The position numbers and the translations under genes are program-made. DNA of 64,000 nucleotides from Mortierella sp. BCC40632 (Eukaryota > Mortierellomycota > Mortierellomycetes > Mortierellales > Mortierellaceae): the NCBI GenBank assembly GCA_011634665.1, contig WAEK01000011.1, positions 823,001-887,000 on the forward strand, read 5' to 3'. A model generated the notes under the pieces. It did no database searches. It was not told the origin of the DNA and was given only the letters and a program-made list of their open reading frames with translations. Shown here in pieces: positions 38,482-51,081 of the stretch. Each line of letters begins with the position of its first letter. The stretch's first letter is position 1.

Positions 38482-40505
38482 CTTTTTCTTTTTTCTCCCC
38501 TACATAGGTACCGCTGCAGCTGGCCTCGGTGCGGGAAAGAATTCACGGTTCCCTCACGGCTAACAACGCATTTTCGGATCCATTCCGGGAAGCCTCCCTA
38601 TCTCTGCGGATACAAGGATTGTCAAAAGGCCTTTCACACCGTACGTCTCTCTTTCTGCATTCGCACCTGCATTTGCATTCTTGCTCGCATCCGTGTGCAC
38701 AGACAGCAGCTCACTGGACTATTCTTGTCTCTCACCATGATGTCGCACCCTACCCTGCCCAGTTGTCCTTTCTCTTGTTGACTCTTCTTCCTCTTCTTCT
38801 TCTCGCAAACCCGTTTTGCTTATTGTGTTTGTTCTCTCGGCACGTGTCCTTTTTTTGAATCATATATTGATAATTTATCACTCACTCTATATTATTGTTA
38901 TCATTATTACTGTTTCTTTTCTCACTTCTCTAGTCCTCCTCCTTGTCTCATCATCGGGTCGTCCACACCGACCAGGGACTTCGGCCCTATGTCTGTCGCC
39001 ATAACCGCTGTGGAGCGACCTATACCCAGCTGGCTCGGTTGATCACTCACCAGCGCACCACCCACAGCGGGATGATTCTCTTTATCCCACAAGAGTCCCC
39101 TTCTTCTTCTTCCACCACCACTACCACCACTACCACTACCACCACCGCTACTATCGCTACTACTGCTACTGCTTCTGCGGCTGCTGCCCCCACTACTACC
39201 ACCTCTGCTGTTGTCCCTGTCTCTTCTTCTTCGCCTGCTCCCAATCCAAACTCTTCTACCTCAGGAACCGTCAACCCTTCCGCTGCTGCTGTAGCTGGTG
39301 TTGCCATCTCCAATAGCGGACCTGATCTTACATCCGAGAGTGTATCAATGCAGGCAAAACCCACACCCCCACCCCCCATCAGGAAAGAACAGGCCCCAAC
39401 ATCAACGTCAAAGAATAACAATACCAGTTCACCAAACGCTCATTCTGCACCCCCTCCTCAACTGACCAACACGTCAGCATCAGCATCTCTGACGAACACA
39501 ACGTATACAAAGGAACCATCTCCGTTTCAACAGCACCAGCGCCCAGGTCAACCTGTAGCAGGCGCCTCGGCAATGACATCAGAGAATCAGAACGGGCCCC
39601 CTGCCCCTTCTTTTTCCAAGCACCGCGATGGAAAAGAGTCCAACCATTTAGATAAAGAAAATCGCGGAGGAAAGGAGAGCGGCAGGGAGGGCGAGGAAGA
39701 GGAGGAGAGTGAGGAGATGCGGCAAAAGAAGGAAGCGGCTCTTGCGATGACTAGCCTCCATGAGGTGACCCTGCATTCCCGACACAGTGCAGTCTTTGAA
39801 GTCGCGGCCTCAGCAGTAGCAGGGACAACGCAGTATCGGCCACTTCCTCCTCCTCCACAGCCCCCACCCCCCTCCACCTCAGCTTTACCTACGCCATCCT
39901 CCTCAAATCTTGGGCCAGCACTCCATAACTCATCTCTACCCAGCCGCTACCCTCCGTACGACTATCATTCACAGCTGCCTGCTGCACCAACACCTCCAGG
40001 TCAGCATGGTTACCATCCTGATTATCTGGTAGAGAGTAACAATGGTCGGTATCATCGTCATGGTCCTCCTCCACCCACTATCCACCCTGGAGCTGTTCCC
40101 CAACCTTCACATCCACCTCCACCTACAGGTCCTCCTTCCTCTTATTCAACACGTTCTTCGATGGGATACTGGAACCCTGGAGGAGAGCGGGACAAGCATC
40201 CACAAGAATATGGTCTACCCAATAATCGCGAGTGGGAAGCGGATCGGGACCGGCATTACCATTCTTCGTCTATGCCCACCACCTCTCAGCCTCCGTCTCA
40301 ATCTCAACCTCCACCCCAATCCCAATCTCAATCCCAATCTCAATCTCAATCTCAATCTCAATCCCAGCGCCCCTATATGACCGAAGGACGATACCTTGGG
40401 AGTGAGCCTCCGACTTCTGGACCGCCTCTTGCACCAGCTCATCATACCAAAGCTCTTCCAGGTCAATACAGCGGTCCACATAACCCATACCATGGATATG
40501 AATAG
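36897..40505 (+). CDS. C2H2 zinc-finger protein, probable transcription factor
   Basis: Four exons close in phase: 36897-37566, 37733-38168, 38508-38640, 38934-40505; 936 aa. Three adjacent C2H2 fingers sit near the middle (about residues 370-455). Finger 1 is C-SWPR-C with the HFRIH end, finger 2 is C-GYKD-C with HHRVVH, and finger 3 is C-RHNR-C with HQRTTH. Intron 3 falls inside finger 2, between its Cys and His pairs. The TGEKP-like linker is SGKPPY. Flanks are low-complexity: Asn/Ser/Thr-rich N-terminus, poly-Thr, poly-Pro and a Gln-Ser repeat (about 40310-40366). DNA binding is predicted from the fingers; targets are unknown. The start ATG (MNLSQILNPPGT) gives the longest sensible protein. 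Confidence 0.85.
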
Positions 40506-40597
40506 TTCTCGGAAAGGAAAAAGAAAAAAAGAAAAAAGAATAATAAGAAGGGAGGGAGGAGAAGGGGGTTCCCATCTCTGACTCTTTCTTTCTTTTT

Positions 40598-40629
<32 letters not shown>

Positions 40630-43236
40630 TGGTTCCCAAAAACCTCTCTTCATTTATTTTTTTTTTTAATTTTTTTTTTTTTTTCGCGTAAAATACAAAA
40701 TGTTAGATTGTTTAAAAAAAAAAAAAAAAAAAAAAAAATGAAAAGAAAAGGTTGGACCCTATCATTTTGAAACGAGGTCTAATCCTTGGAACAAGAGTTT
40801 GGAAGGTGTTGAAAACCATCAGTAAAGAGACGTGTATGTGTGTGTATTTAAAAAAGAAATCCCAAGAATCATGAACTAGCAAAAGCCTTGACTAAAATAC
40901 CATTGGAGCTGTCATCACATTGTTCACAATGGAGACCTTCCCCCCACCCACACCCCAAAAAAAAAAGAAGCGATCGTTTACCATATGACTATCTCTCACA
41001 TCTTGAACTATTTTTGATCCCCCACCCCCCTTCTCTTGGCTTTTGGCTCTTGACATTGCAGTACCTATCCTCTAGCCAAAAGAAGCTGAATCGTTCAGTG
41101 CTACCTTTTCTCTTCTCATTACGTGGGCGTGTATTCTATGCAAAGGGTATCACCATCTCATCATCCTTTGCTCATACACACTGTGATAAAAGAATTTGCC
41201 AGTTGTCAACATTTCACTTGTATATTCCCCCCTCCCAACACTGCGCACTTGCACGATCCGTTTCAACCGAAAAAGAATCTTCAAACAAACGACGCTTAAA
41301 TATGTCTTTCCCCATTAACAGATGCATTATCATCATATCAAAAGAAAAGAAAAGAAAAAAAGGTACGCGCCCAAGGAACCTTTTTTTTTCTCGAGCATGG
41401 GCGCAAGATATTGGGTACATACACACTCTCGGTATTTCACCATGTGGGTCTCCCTCAGGGTTTCTATTTGTAGAAGAGAAAGAAAAAAAAAACCTGAATT
41501 CTCACCAAAAAAGTCTCATCCCAAAAGTCATTGAATTGAACCCTCCTGGACTTGTAGTAAAAGGATAAAAAAAAAAAAAAATATGATCTACTTCGAAACC
41601 CCTATCGAAGAGACTAGATCCCCCCCAAGGAACAGTATATTTTTTTTTTTTTTTTTTTTGTTGTTATAAAGCCTTGATATGTGCGTGAATCACAACCTTC
41701 CCTTGTACGAGTTCTGTCCAACGTCTAAGCTAAGCTTGATAATCTCGGAGTGGTGCTCTTTGCAAGTCCAAGATGATTCAAACCAGCCTTTTTTTTTTTT
41801 TTTTTTTTTTAGTGGGATTTTTCAGTCAGGATTTGCTCCAAAGATAGGTCCACGTCAAGAGTATCGTCCTCACCCGAGTCCTCATGGATAGTAAAACGTC
41901 GGTTCACTATCTGCTTTCTCTGTGGAAGCTTCATCGCTCCAGAAATCAAATGATCTATGGTATCCAAAGAGGCCAATGTTTTTGGTTTTGGTTTTGGTTT
42001 TTTTTTTGCCGCGCGGCAGTCTTGAGAGATCCATTTTGGGTGATTACAAAGACAGTCTTAAAAGGCATTTGTTGGTGGGTTCGGATTGGCGACCTGTGAA
42101 AGTGGGAGCTTATCCCAGCTAGGCTTCCAAATGAGTCTGGACTCGAAAGACATCCATCCATGATGAGCGGTTCTTTTACTGCAAGTCCAAGAAGTGCTTT
42201 TTTTTTTTTTTTTTTTTCAATTCAGTGGCCCTAAACTAAAAAAAATATTTGGGATGGGACTTTTTGGCGAGGTAATAGGTGTTAATTCCCTAAGCAAGCA
42301 AGTATGAAAAATAAAGGTACATGCCCAAAGACCTTGAGAACAACCTACCCTTGTCTTATTCCTTCTCCTTGGGTACTAACTACGTAAACCCTTCTCTCTC
42401 TTTCCCCTCCTCCTCTTCCGAAACTTGTGGGATACTTGGATACATTAAAGACCGAGACTGCAAATGGAACACCCTCTCACTCCACCTTCCCCTTCCTTCT
42501 CTCTTTGCGACCAAGTCAAGTATTCATCCATCCTTGAGATTATCATGTTCTCGATCCAAGCATCATCTTGAATTATCTACTCAAGGGCAATGACTCACTG
42601 AGAGGTACCATTGCGACCTACTGCCACATTCCTAACGACCAATTAGCAACAGTTAAAAGAGCTTGCTGCTCGAGTGTAATGGTCCAAGGAAGGTATACGC
42701 TTATGAGGTGCTTAGTTTTGTCGGGTGGATGCATTCACTGGTGTGTTCTTTGTTATATCTTTCACACTGAGGCGATAAACAGGAGACGATATGTTGTTGT
42801 TGTTGTTGTTACTGTTGTTTTTTTCTCTCTTTCTTTCTCTCTCTTTCTTTCTTTGTTGTTGTTGATCCGCAAGGTTTTCTTTATGTGCTTCGCCACATTA
42901 ACATTCAATTTTTTTTTTTTTTTTTTGCGCCCTCTCTTTCTTCCTAGCCGCCCAATGCATATTCATCTGTAGGCTCGAGCATCTTAAAAAGCCCTCTCTT
43001 TGGACCCTTACAGCAAGCCATTCCAACCTCTCAACCCCCCTTTTCTAATGGGGGGGGACAAATTTTTCTGGTAGAAAATGCAGGTGTACAATCCAGGGTT
43101 TATTCCCTGTGTGTGTGTGAAATGCGAATATCATGTGAAGTAGCACATTGGACAAGTGGCTTCATCTTGCCCAGAAAAGAAGAATTTAGAAAAAAAAGGT
43201 CAGCATACCTGTGCGCAAGTTGTCAAATGGATATGA
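40506..43236. other. Gene-poor convergent spacer
   Basis: About 2.7 kb between the 3' ends of the zinc-finger and Elf1-like genes. It has many T/A homopolymers (for example A-run about 40711-40738, T-runs near 41640, 41790, 42200 and 42910) and a TTTTG pentamer run near 40600-40625. A 226-codon open frame at 40888-41568 lacks domain, composition or splice support and is not called. Confidence 0.55.
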
Positions 43237-43286
43237 TCATCTTTTGGGTACTGGAAGCATGGTCTTGCGTCGCTGGCGCTGGCGCC

Positions 43287-43326
<40 letters not shown>

Positions 43327-44768
43327 AATTGAACCTATAGCAATGGTGCCAAGAGTAGTCGAAGAATCATCACTCCCGTTGTCAGGGGTCGAGGGAGTTG
43401 GTTCAACAGAGTCGCCCAAAGGCGGTATGGCTCCTTGCTCTTCCGTAGACAAAGAAGACGCGACTTGCGCTGTTTCTGCCGTGTTCGTCACAGCGCTAGA
43501 TCCAGCAGTTCTAGAAGACCCAGCCTGCAAAGCCGGATCACTACAACAATCACTGTTGCTATTGTGGTCATCGGTGGAAGAGTCATTGGTCTCCAGAACG
43601 AGGTTGGATGATGACGAGGGTTCTGGGGTAGATTCAGGGTGTGGACGCAAAAGAGTCCGTTGGGTTCGTCTTCTAGTAATGTTCTTTGATGTCTTTGGTG
43701 CAGTCTTGGATGAAGCCGATGCACGGGTGTTGGAGGAGCTTGAAGAGGCCGTGGAGGCGGCAGCGTTTCTCATTTCTGTCAGAGTCCTCCTTGCAATTTT
43801 AAAGACAGAAGAGGATGTCGAGGCAACTGCATCCTCGGATGCCTTTCGTTTATCGACTGTTCTTTGTCTGGGCTTCGGTGAGTCTTCAGACTCAACTTTG
43901 TCCACATCACTGGAGCTAGAGTTGGAACTGAGTATGGAGCTAGAGCTGGGACTAGAGACAGAACTAGAGCCGGGACTTGAAAAGGAACTGGAGCTGGGAC
44001 TGGAGCTGGGACGAAAGCTAGAGTCTGTACTAGTGTCACTAGGTTCTGTAGAGGCGGGAGTGCTTTTGAGGGCATCGAGTTTGAACATGACCATAAGCCG
44101 AGGGTTTTCACCTCGGACTTCTTCGATCGTGACATGGTTTCTACGCGTTCTACGGTGGGTCTCTTCTGTAACTCTGTGGCCTGTAGGTTCAGGATTGCTT
44201 GGAGGTCTGGAGAGGGCTCTTGCTTGTCGACGCCTTTCATCTTCAGCAATACCAAGTGCATGTTGTTGGTCAACCCAGTCACCGTAGATGTCGATAGGCT
44301 TGCTTAGGTCTTGTCAAAAAGGAGGAAAAAGAGAGGAGGAGCAGGGGGGTGAGTCTAGGATGAGATATAGAAATTTAAGACAGAAGAGGAGACAGTCTAC
44401 TCTCCTACCAAACACGCATCACATGGTGAGAACCTACGGTTGGCAATAGACGAGTAACTAGCACCACAGCCTTCACATCGCAGGCTTCCAACACGAAGCT
44501 GGCAGTCACTGTCTCGATCGAGAAGGAGAGAGAGAGAGAGAGAGAAAAGACAAGGGGGGAAATGGCCTTCTGAGATTAGCTTTCTAAACCGACCAACCAA
44601 GAGAATCTGATGGGCAATGATGATACAGGTTGACCAAGAAGCAGAAACTTCGTACATGGTGCATTTGACAGACATGCTTTTGTGACAGACAATGCAGTCA
44701 AAGACTTTGGCAAGCCGTGGTGGCGTTGGCCTGGTATGTCTACGCTTCGCAGAACGAGTAAGCGGCAT
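43237..44768 (-). CDS. ELF1: Elf1/ELOF1-like transcription elongation factor with long Ser/Gln-rich tail
   Basis: Zinc-ribbon protein of the Elf1 family, which binds RNA polymerase II during elongation. Three exons close in phase: 44768-44656, 44508-44438, 44309-43237; 418 aa. After a basic start (MPLTRSAKRRHTRP) the ribbon reads FDCIVCHKSMSVKCTIDCQL, then LRCEGCGASY and LSKPIDIYGDWVDQQ. This matches the family layout CxxC, VxCxID, CxxCG, LSxPIDVYxDWID. Normal members are about 80-150 aa. Here about 330 extra residues follow: poly-Ser, acidic and basic patches, then about 13 Gln (43277-43323) and an Arg/Lys-rich end. Exon 2 uses the acceptor that keeps the CxxC frame. It may be a divergent paralogue rather than the only Elf1. 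Confidence 0.75.
43277..43323 (-). repeat. Poly-Gln codon tract in the Elf1-like gene
   Basis: Mixed CAG/CAA codons near the C-terminus of the Elf1-like protein. They give about 13 consecutive Gln and are followed by an Arg-rich segment. Confidence 0.9.
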
Positions 44769-45330
44769 AAGGAGGGGATGTCGTAGAGAATAGGTACTGG
44801 TATCGAGTTACGAAGAGTGAAGGGTTTACAATCAGAGAAGCAAGTACGTTGTAGGATGACGAAAAGAAAAAGAAAAAGAAAAAAGCTTGCTCGCATAAGA
44901 AAAGGAGAATGGGAAAGAAAACGAGAACGAGAGACCAAGTGAAAAGTGGTCGCAGAGAAAAAAAGCGATTTTTTTTTTAAAGAAAAAGAAAAAGAAAGGT
45001 GGCGTTCTGTAAGCTGAGGGTATTTAACGCGTGGTAGCCAAAGGTAGGGTGTGGTGTCCTCGCAATCGTACAAACAGAAAGAAATGAACAAGGACAGGAG
45101 CTAAAAAAAAAGTATCGGGACAAGCAGACTCTCTCTTCGCCTGAAATAGCAATCCAAAGACAAAAAGGATCAACATTGACCATAAACACTGCCTCGCTCT
45201 CTCTTTCTCTCTGGCCTTTTCTTTCTTTCTTTTCTTTTTCTCTCTTTCTCATCTTTTTGAGCAAAGGTGTGGTTTAAATGGTATCTTGGGGGTCTATCGT
45301 CCCACCTCTCCACTTCTAGTCTATCTCTGC
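44769..45330. other. Spacer between the Elf1-like and dioxygenase genes
   Basis: About 560 bp holding the Elf1-like promoter and the dioxygenase 3' flank. It is A/AG-rich (AAAAAG clusters at 44870-44995) with CTTT repeats near 45200-45255. No gene is seen. Confidence 0.5.
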
Positions 45331-46940
45331 TTATTCGACAGTCATCTGCAGTGTTGTCCGGTACTTGTCCTTAAACATGTCCAGATCCACATAGCATCCC
45401 TTGAGATGCCGCCTTCCTTTGGTCGGGTCAAATGCTGTCCTAGCGTGAAGCACTCGTCGGTTGGCAAAAACCATACAATCCCCTGGCTGCATCGTGTATC
45501 GGAACTGCAGATCCGGACACTCGATGTACTGGGCAAACTTTTTCAACGCGTTATAGAACGCCTTCACCTCATTTTGCGGTAATTCAAGTGGACCTTGGAA
45601 TGGTGGCGCATAGTTGACGGTCAGTGTATCATTGAACTCGTCCACAGCAATTGTTGGTCTGTTGTAGTGAAGGTGATGGTCTGCGTTTCGGTAGTGGAAG
45701 GTCGTTGGGGTCTTGCAAAGAATTTCATAGTCCTGAGGATGTTCCTTTTTCAACAACTCAACTGCCTTGAACGAGTCCATAAAGATGCTTGTTCCACCTG
45801 GGACACTGTTCTCGAGGCTGTGAAGTAACTGAACTCCTGGCGGGGCCTCCATATATCTATTCAGTATTTACGTCCATCGAGTCAGTCACTGTTAGCTGGT
45901 TGGGTCTTCGTCATTGCCGATAGACTGGAAAGATAAACAAAAAAGACGGACGACTTACAAAAGATCCATGTGGAGTCCGAGGTTGAGGTTGGTGTAAGCA
46001 ATATTCTTGGCGTCAGGTTCACTCCGAACGTCCCAAGTCTTGCCATAAAACGTATGTCGAAGGTGTCCGATCCGTTCTGCAACCGTGGCTACCTGCTGAT
46101 CCTCGCGAGGCACATTCTTGACAAAGAAGAGACCATAGTCTTGTAGTTGCTGAAGACCCAGTCGAAGCGCTTCGGGTGAGTGGATATAGTCCTTGTAGTC
46201 CAACCATAGTACCTTGTCGTTCATCAGTTGTCCATCCCAAAGAGTGGGTTTGTGGTTCATCCGGGCCGTTTGTCGGTGCTCGGATGCAGTGCCACCATAG
46301 GATCCGAGCAACATTTCCCACGGGTAGAGACTCTGATGGCCCGGCTTTCTTTTAGCGGGCTCCTCCCAATCGCCAACATCCAACAACCCTTTGGACCACG
46401 TCAGCGCCAAACCTTCGTCACAAATCTGAACGGAAGAGACAGAAATGTCAAGCGGCACCTGGGACGAGGCATGCAGCTTTTGTCGCGTTGATGGGTCGAT
46501 ACACTTTGGGCACGGGCAGTTGTCACGGAGCCAGAGGGGGCTCAGGGTGGTGCTTAGTTGGTGTGGCCGATAGTACTTGGAACTCTTTGGTGGCGTAATG
46601 ACCACACTGTTCGAGTCACTGTGGATGTGGATGCTGGGTAGGTTGTTGGTCTGTCCTTGCGATCGCTGCTCTAATGTGTCCGTAACGGGTGCGCCGAACG
46701 ACAAGCGAGCTGAGGTATGGATGGGCCGAAGTGTTTTCAGAGTCAGGGCCGCCAGTGCCTGCCGATTGCACTGGTGGTGGAGAGGCACGGAGGGAAGTCA
46801 ATATTGATGTGTTGTCACTGGTTGATTGTGTGGTAGACTAGGGTGGACCCGTGGGAACTTACTGCAGGGACGGCCCTGGAAATCGAAACAGGAAGCAGGG
46901 CAGCCTTGGAGGAGAGGGATAAGAGTGGGCGTCGCAGCAT
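45331..46940 (-). CDS. Gamma-butyrobetaine dioxygenase-like enzyme (carnitine pathway)
   Basis: Fe(II)/2-oxoglutarate oxygenase of the BBOX1/TMLHE family, which makes carnitine. Three exons close in phase: 46940-46863, 46770-45959, 45856-45331; 471 aa. Exon 1 encodes a classic mitochondrial presequence (MLRRPLLSLSSKAALLPVSI, ending SRAVPA). The N-terminal zinc domain has WLRDNCPCPKC. The catalytic core has FYGKTWDV, the iron ligands in LHMDLL, the distal His in RRVLHARTAF, and the 2-oxoglutarate Arg in RRHLKGCYVD. WLRDNCPCxxC and GVQLLH favour BBOX over trimethyllysine dioxygenase; substrate specificity is inferred. An upstream in-frame stop excludes a start just before exon 2, supporting the two-exon N-terminus. 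Confidence 0.88.
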
Positions 46941-47187
46941 GAGTAAAAAGGACAGGTCAGGTATGAGAGAGGAGGGAAGAGAGAACAGAGAGCGAGAGGT
47001 AACAGAAAGAGGAATGGGTAATGACGATGATGATGATGGCTAGGATGAGATTGGATGGAGAAAGAAGAAAGAGAGAGAGAGAGAGAGAAACGATGGGGTG
47101 AGAAGAGGAATGTGGTCAAACGCGCGCGGAGAGTGTGGAGGAGTCGGGTGCCTGTGCGAGTCGGTTGTCCGACTGGCAGCGGAGGAG

Positions 47188-47196
47188 GAGGAGGAG
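47188..47196. repeat. Target-site duplication, left (GAGGAGGAG)
   Basis: Nine bases directly left of the element, matching 51104-51112. The site lies in a GGA microsatellite, so the match is weaker evidence than in unique DNA. Confidence 0.65.
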
Positions 47197-47218
47197 GAGA
47201 GTCCTTATGTTCCAACCC
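47197..47218 (+). repeat. Terminal inverted repeat, left
   Basis: Begins GAGAGTCC and contains the 18-base core shared with the right end. Confidence 0.8.
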
Positions 47219-48017
47219 ATCCCCAAGCCATCCGCCACCCTCCCTCCAAAATTTGACTTTTTCTAAGTAAAATCAATGGGTATCAGATAGCCAATCAGCG
47301 TTCACCTAACGCATAGTCAAAGGTGAAGGTACTATTCCAGCAGTTGTCTCTAAGTGAAGTACCCTTGGGAGTGGATTTTAGATGTTGAGTCCTAAAAAGA
47401 GATATTGTAGAGATGATTTTTTACACCCGTCTATGTAAATTTTTCAGGTGGAGAGAAAAGTATGGATCTCCCCTGGACAAAAAACTGGGGTTGAGGGACA
47501 CGTCTAGCAAAATAGTCTATTGACTAGAAATCAAAAGTGCACTTTTTTGTTCAATCAATTATTGATATTCAGAACTTCTCTTTTTCTTCATACTTCATTA
47601 ACAAAAGTATTAGAGTAGAGTCTAGAGAACTCATAAATACCATTATCTCTGAGATTGCTTAGCTGGTTGAGGAGAAAATGCGATTTGAAGCCGGTGATGG
47701 ACGTCAAAAATCCTTACAAGTCAAGATACTACCATAGAGTAGCTGCTGTTTCGCCCAAAATTGCCTACTTACTCGCCCCGGACATTAGCTAGACGCATTT
47801 TCTATCCTTCCAGTTAATAACTCGTGCCTTTAGATAGGAATTGGCCAAGATCTGGGGGACTGAATAAAAAAAAAAAAATGATGTCAATCATCATTCTTTT
47901 AAAGTCGCCTAAGAAAGGTATTGGGACTTCTTAGGCTGAGTTAGCGTTAAGAGACGAGGGAACAGAGGGGTTTGAGATGCAGTCGCTCCTACGCAGACGT
48001 TTATTGATTACAGTAAT

Positions 48018-50636
48018 CTAGTATTTCTGTCGCTGCCTCTTGAACTTCAGCTGAGTATGCTCTTCGACTAAGCGGACCAGTCTTGCTAGAGTCTCATCTA
48101 TCGCTTCTTCACCTGCCTGGGGAACATCTTTATCTAGGAGGGGCAAAAAGGGTGCCAAGACGCTGGAAATTGATGGATCGAGAATTTGACCTAGGCTCCG
48201 GCTCTGGATCGTTGATATGGTCCATATACTCCAGGTAATCGTTATGAGCTGCATCCAACAATGAGCGTTTGTTGTCCGGCCTGTCAACTTGATCTTGAGA
48301 ATAAATGTCATCGCATCGTAACTGTAGCTCTGGTATTTGAATCATGACGAGGGCTATATGCTTGCAGGAACTGGCATTCATACGGAAATATGGACATGTA
48401 CAGCTGATGATCTCGCCAAACGCCAGTCTACTAAAATCGATCTGAATGTCATAAGTCGTCCCTTCTGCCGTAAAAGACTCCACTCGAAGCAATGTATCAT
48501 TGATCTGCGTCATTGGTTCACCAACAAATCCATAAGACTCTCTTGTTTGAATGTGTTTTTCGGCCACAATTCTGAAGCGCGCCTCAATCTTCTGCGCAGG
48601 GGGTTCATGCGACCTGATTTCATGATACCACGGATACACTTTTGCTGAAAGTGGGGGGACAGCCATGAAAGCCAGGATGTAAATGACGGTGTCTGGGCGC
48701 CGCTGATGCCGATCTCGGAAGAAATGTCGCTTGAGGATGTTGTGCCAGGACTCAATAAAGTTGTTTGTGTCTATGGACGAGTACGAAACTTCCTGTCGAT
48801 AGCATAGCATCCAAGGGCTCTGAATCCGGGCGACATCCTCATCTTGCTCTGATCCAAAATATCGCTTGTTCAGGTAGTGTATTAGATCGGTCTGTTCTTT
48901 TCCATTTTTCTCGGTACTCTTGAATACGCAACATGGCTTTTTTGAGTGAGTAGGCTCTCTCTGGATCATGCGAAGCTCGGCAACCACCTATCACAGAGCA
49001 AGGTATGTTAGTGGCCAATAGCACTAGGAAAGTACCAAAAGGCATCTTAGCGACGCCTACCTCATCCCTCAGAGCTTTTCTCTGCTCCACAGGAAGGTGG
49101 GGAAATGCCACTCAAACGAGTTCTAGCCTCGCGTTCCCAAATACGATACACATGCCAAGCGCAGAAGAAAATGGGGACGTGATTTTTCTGCGAAAGCCGT
49201 CTTGATTGCCAGAATCTCAACGTTGCCTTGATCCGTTATCACAGCGTTCGGCTTGTATGTGTACAAGCTGCCAGGCGAGGAAAAGATTTCAGTCATCTTG
49301 CTTCGAAGGGCCCTTAGCCATCCAACGAGGGTAGAGTTCTCTGTTGTCTTTGTCAAGAGGAATGCCACTGGAACCCCGAATCCTGTACTCGTATTCTTGA
49401 CGACGAGGGTGAAAAAGATTGGTCTTTTGCCTATGCACACAGAAGTACCGCATATAAGTGCTCTGGCTCAAGAAGGAGAGCTAGCTGACAGTCAAAGAAT
49501 CGCACGTATGCACAGTACCCGAAAATGTCATGAGTCCCATCAAAGCAGATGGTTCTTCCATGCGCCTTCAACTGTGTCATTTGCCACATTGTGGCGAACC
49601 CAAAGTAGAGGCCACTGGTTCGGTCCTCCTTGTCGTAGTAGGTGAACCCGCCGTCATGCTCAAGCTCCTCCATCCACTTCATTGATGATAGCACGGGGTC
49701 TTTTGTCTTTTCCTCATCTTTTTGGCCATTACGGAATGCCAGATGTTGTAGACATCGTCGTATGTAATAAAGTCGTCGCGAGAGAAGCGGTCTTTTGCTC
49801 GCATGACCTGCATAAACTTGTCATGCTCCATTGTGAGTTGATTCATCACCATAGAGATTGTTGAGCCCCCAGAATAAGCTTCCTAATAGTCTCCTTGATA
49901 GCAGCAGACTTTTGGCGAGTTCCCAGGCCAGTAAAGCTTCCCACGTCGTGATTATGGCCGAAACGATAGGCAATCTGGCATACAGTTTGACTTGTCCCAT
50001 CTGTTCCAGGTACCTTTTGAGTAATGACCCGAATTTTTGATTGACATCCTTTCCTAATGCTCTGTTTGCGGACTCTAGGCTTCCCAGACTTTCCTCCGAG
50101 CTTCCTGCCTTTGATGACTCGCTTTTGGCCGGCACACTGGCATTGCAGGTACGACCGCGTGTCTCCTTTCTTCTCCTCACTGACATACTTGTAAGCACTC
50201 TTCACCTGGACAAAGTTGGTAGATATCTCGGCCTGATGTTGTTGTAGCCATTCCCCGTACTTGTCGGCGGCTATCGTGAAGTGAGCTACCTTGTCTGTAA
50301 CATGAAGTCCTTCTTGTTGAATGAAATCATCCTTTAACAATTTTTCCTGAATCTTCTTTAGCGCAAACTCGTGCAAGTCTTCAGATATTTGTTTTGCATT
50401 CGCTGAAGAATTAGCGGAAGCAGTTGTTTTTATTAGGTCTTTTTCAGTGTACGGTCGTATTGAAACGAGGGCCAAGGTAGTCGAGTATTACGCTTACTCA
50501 CCTCAATCGGCGTCCCTTCTGCCATAGCTATCTTGGGCGCAATGTCGAAGATGGAATCAATCGAGCCTGTATCAGCCTCGACCTCACATATTTCATCTTC
50601 AGCGGGATCGGCCTCGCGTTCCTCAGAACTGCCCAT
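48018..50636 (-). pseudogene. Mutator-like (MULE) transposase with SWIM zinc finger, frameshifted
   Basis: Transposase with intact-looking domains in broken frames. Exon 50636-50498 (acidic) joins 50438 onward via a GTAAGC donor. The N-terminal FAR1/WRKY-GCM-like zinc domain has LQCQCAGQKR and GHNHDVG. The DDE core has CFDGTHDIFG, VITDQGNVE and NNFIESWHN. The SWIM finger is CTCPYF with SSCKHIALV. An 88-bp intron (49518-49431) interrupts the first catalytic block. Frame breaks occur at a G5 run (about 49866), an A run (about 49704) and a second A run (about 49187, one base too many). A further frame change near 48195 may explain two possible C-termini. An intron at 49064-48988 region (donor GTAGGC) is also likely. 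Not translatable as read; some breaks could be assembly indels. Confidence 0.8.
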
Positions 50637-51081
50637 GTCTTTTTTCTTCCGGACTAATGTTACTATCCATCGGCAGGGTCAGGGCTTTCGGTGCTATTAG
50701 AATCATCATGAAAGTCTAGACTTGATTCGCTCTCGAAAAGGGCGGCCTAAAGGGAGAGAAATATGGATTACCAGACCGATGAAGGTGTATCATCCTCTTT
50801 ATTCAATCCAAGGCAAAGGCAAGGGAGGCTTACCAGCTTCCGCAGACTACTAACGACAAGTTATCTCGATCTCAGCAGCTTCCTTTTCGTTGTTTATTCG
50901 AACAGTGTCTTCAATGGTGTGGGGGGCATTGTCTCGGCTGGCAGCTCGCTTTGGATGCGAGACTTGACCATTCTTATGGGACGCGAGGGAAGTGATGGAA
51001 GGAGTGATTGTGAGTATGGGTGGGCGATGGACTTTTGTCCTTGAAGTGACGTAACAGAATTTAAAAAATGCCGACCTTGTG

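Noticed and set aside
40888..41568. 226-codon open frame on the plus strand
   Set aside because: No domain, membrane pattern or splice context, and A/T-run-derived Lys/Phe stretches. Probably chance in a 3' spacer.
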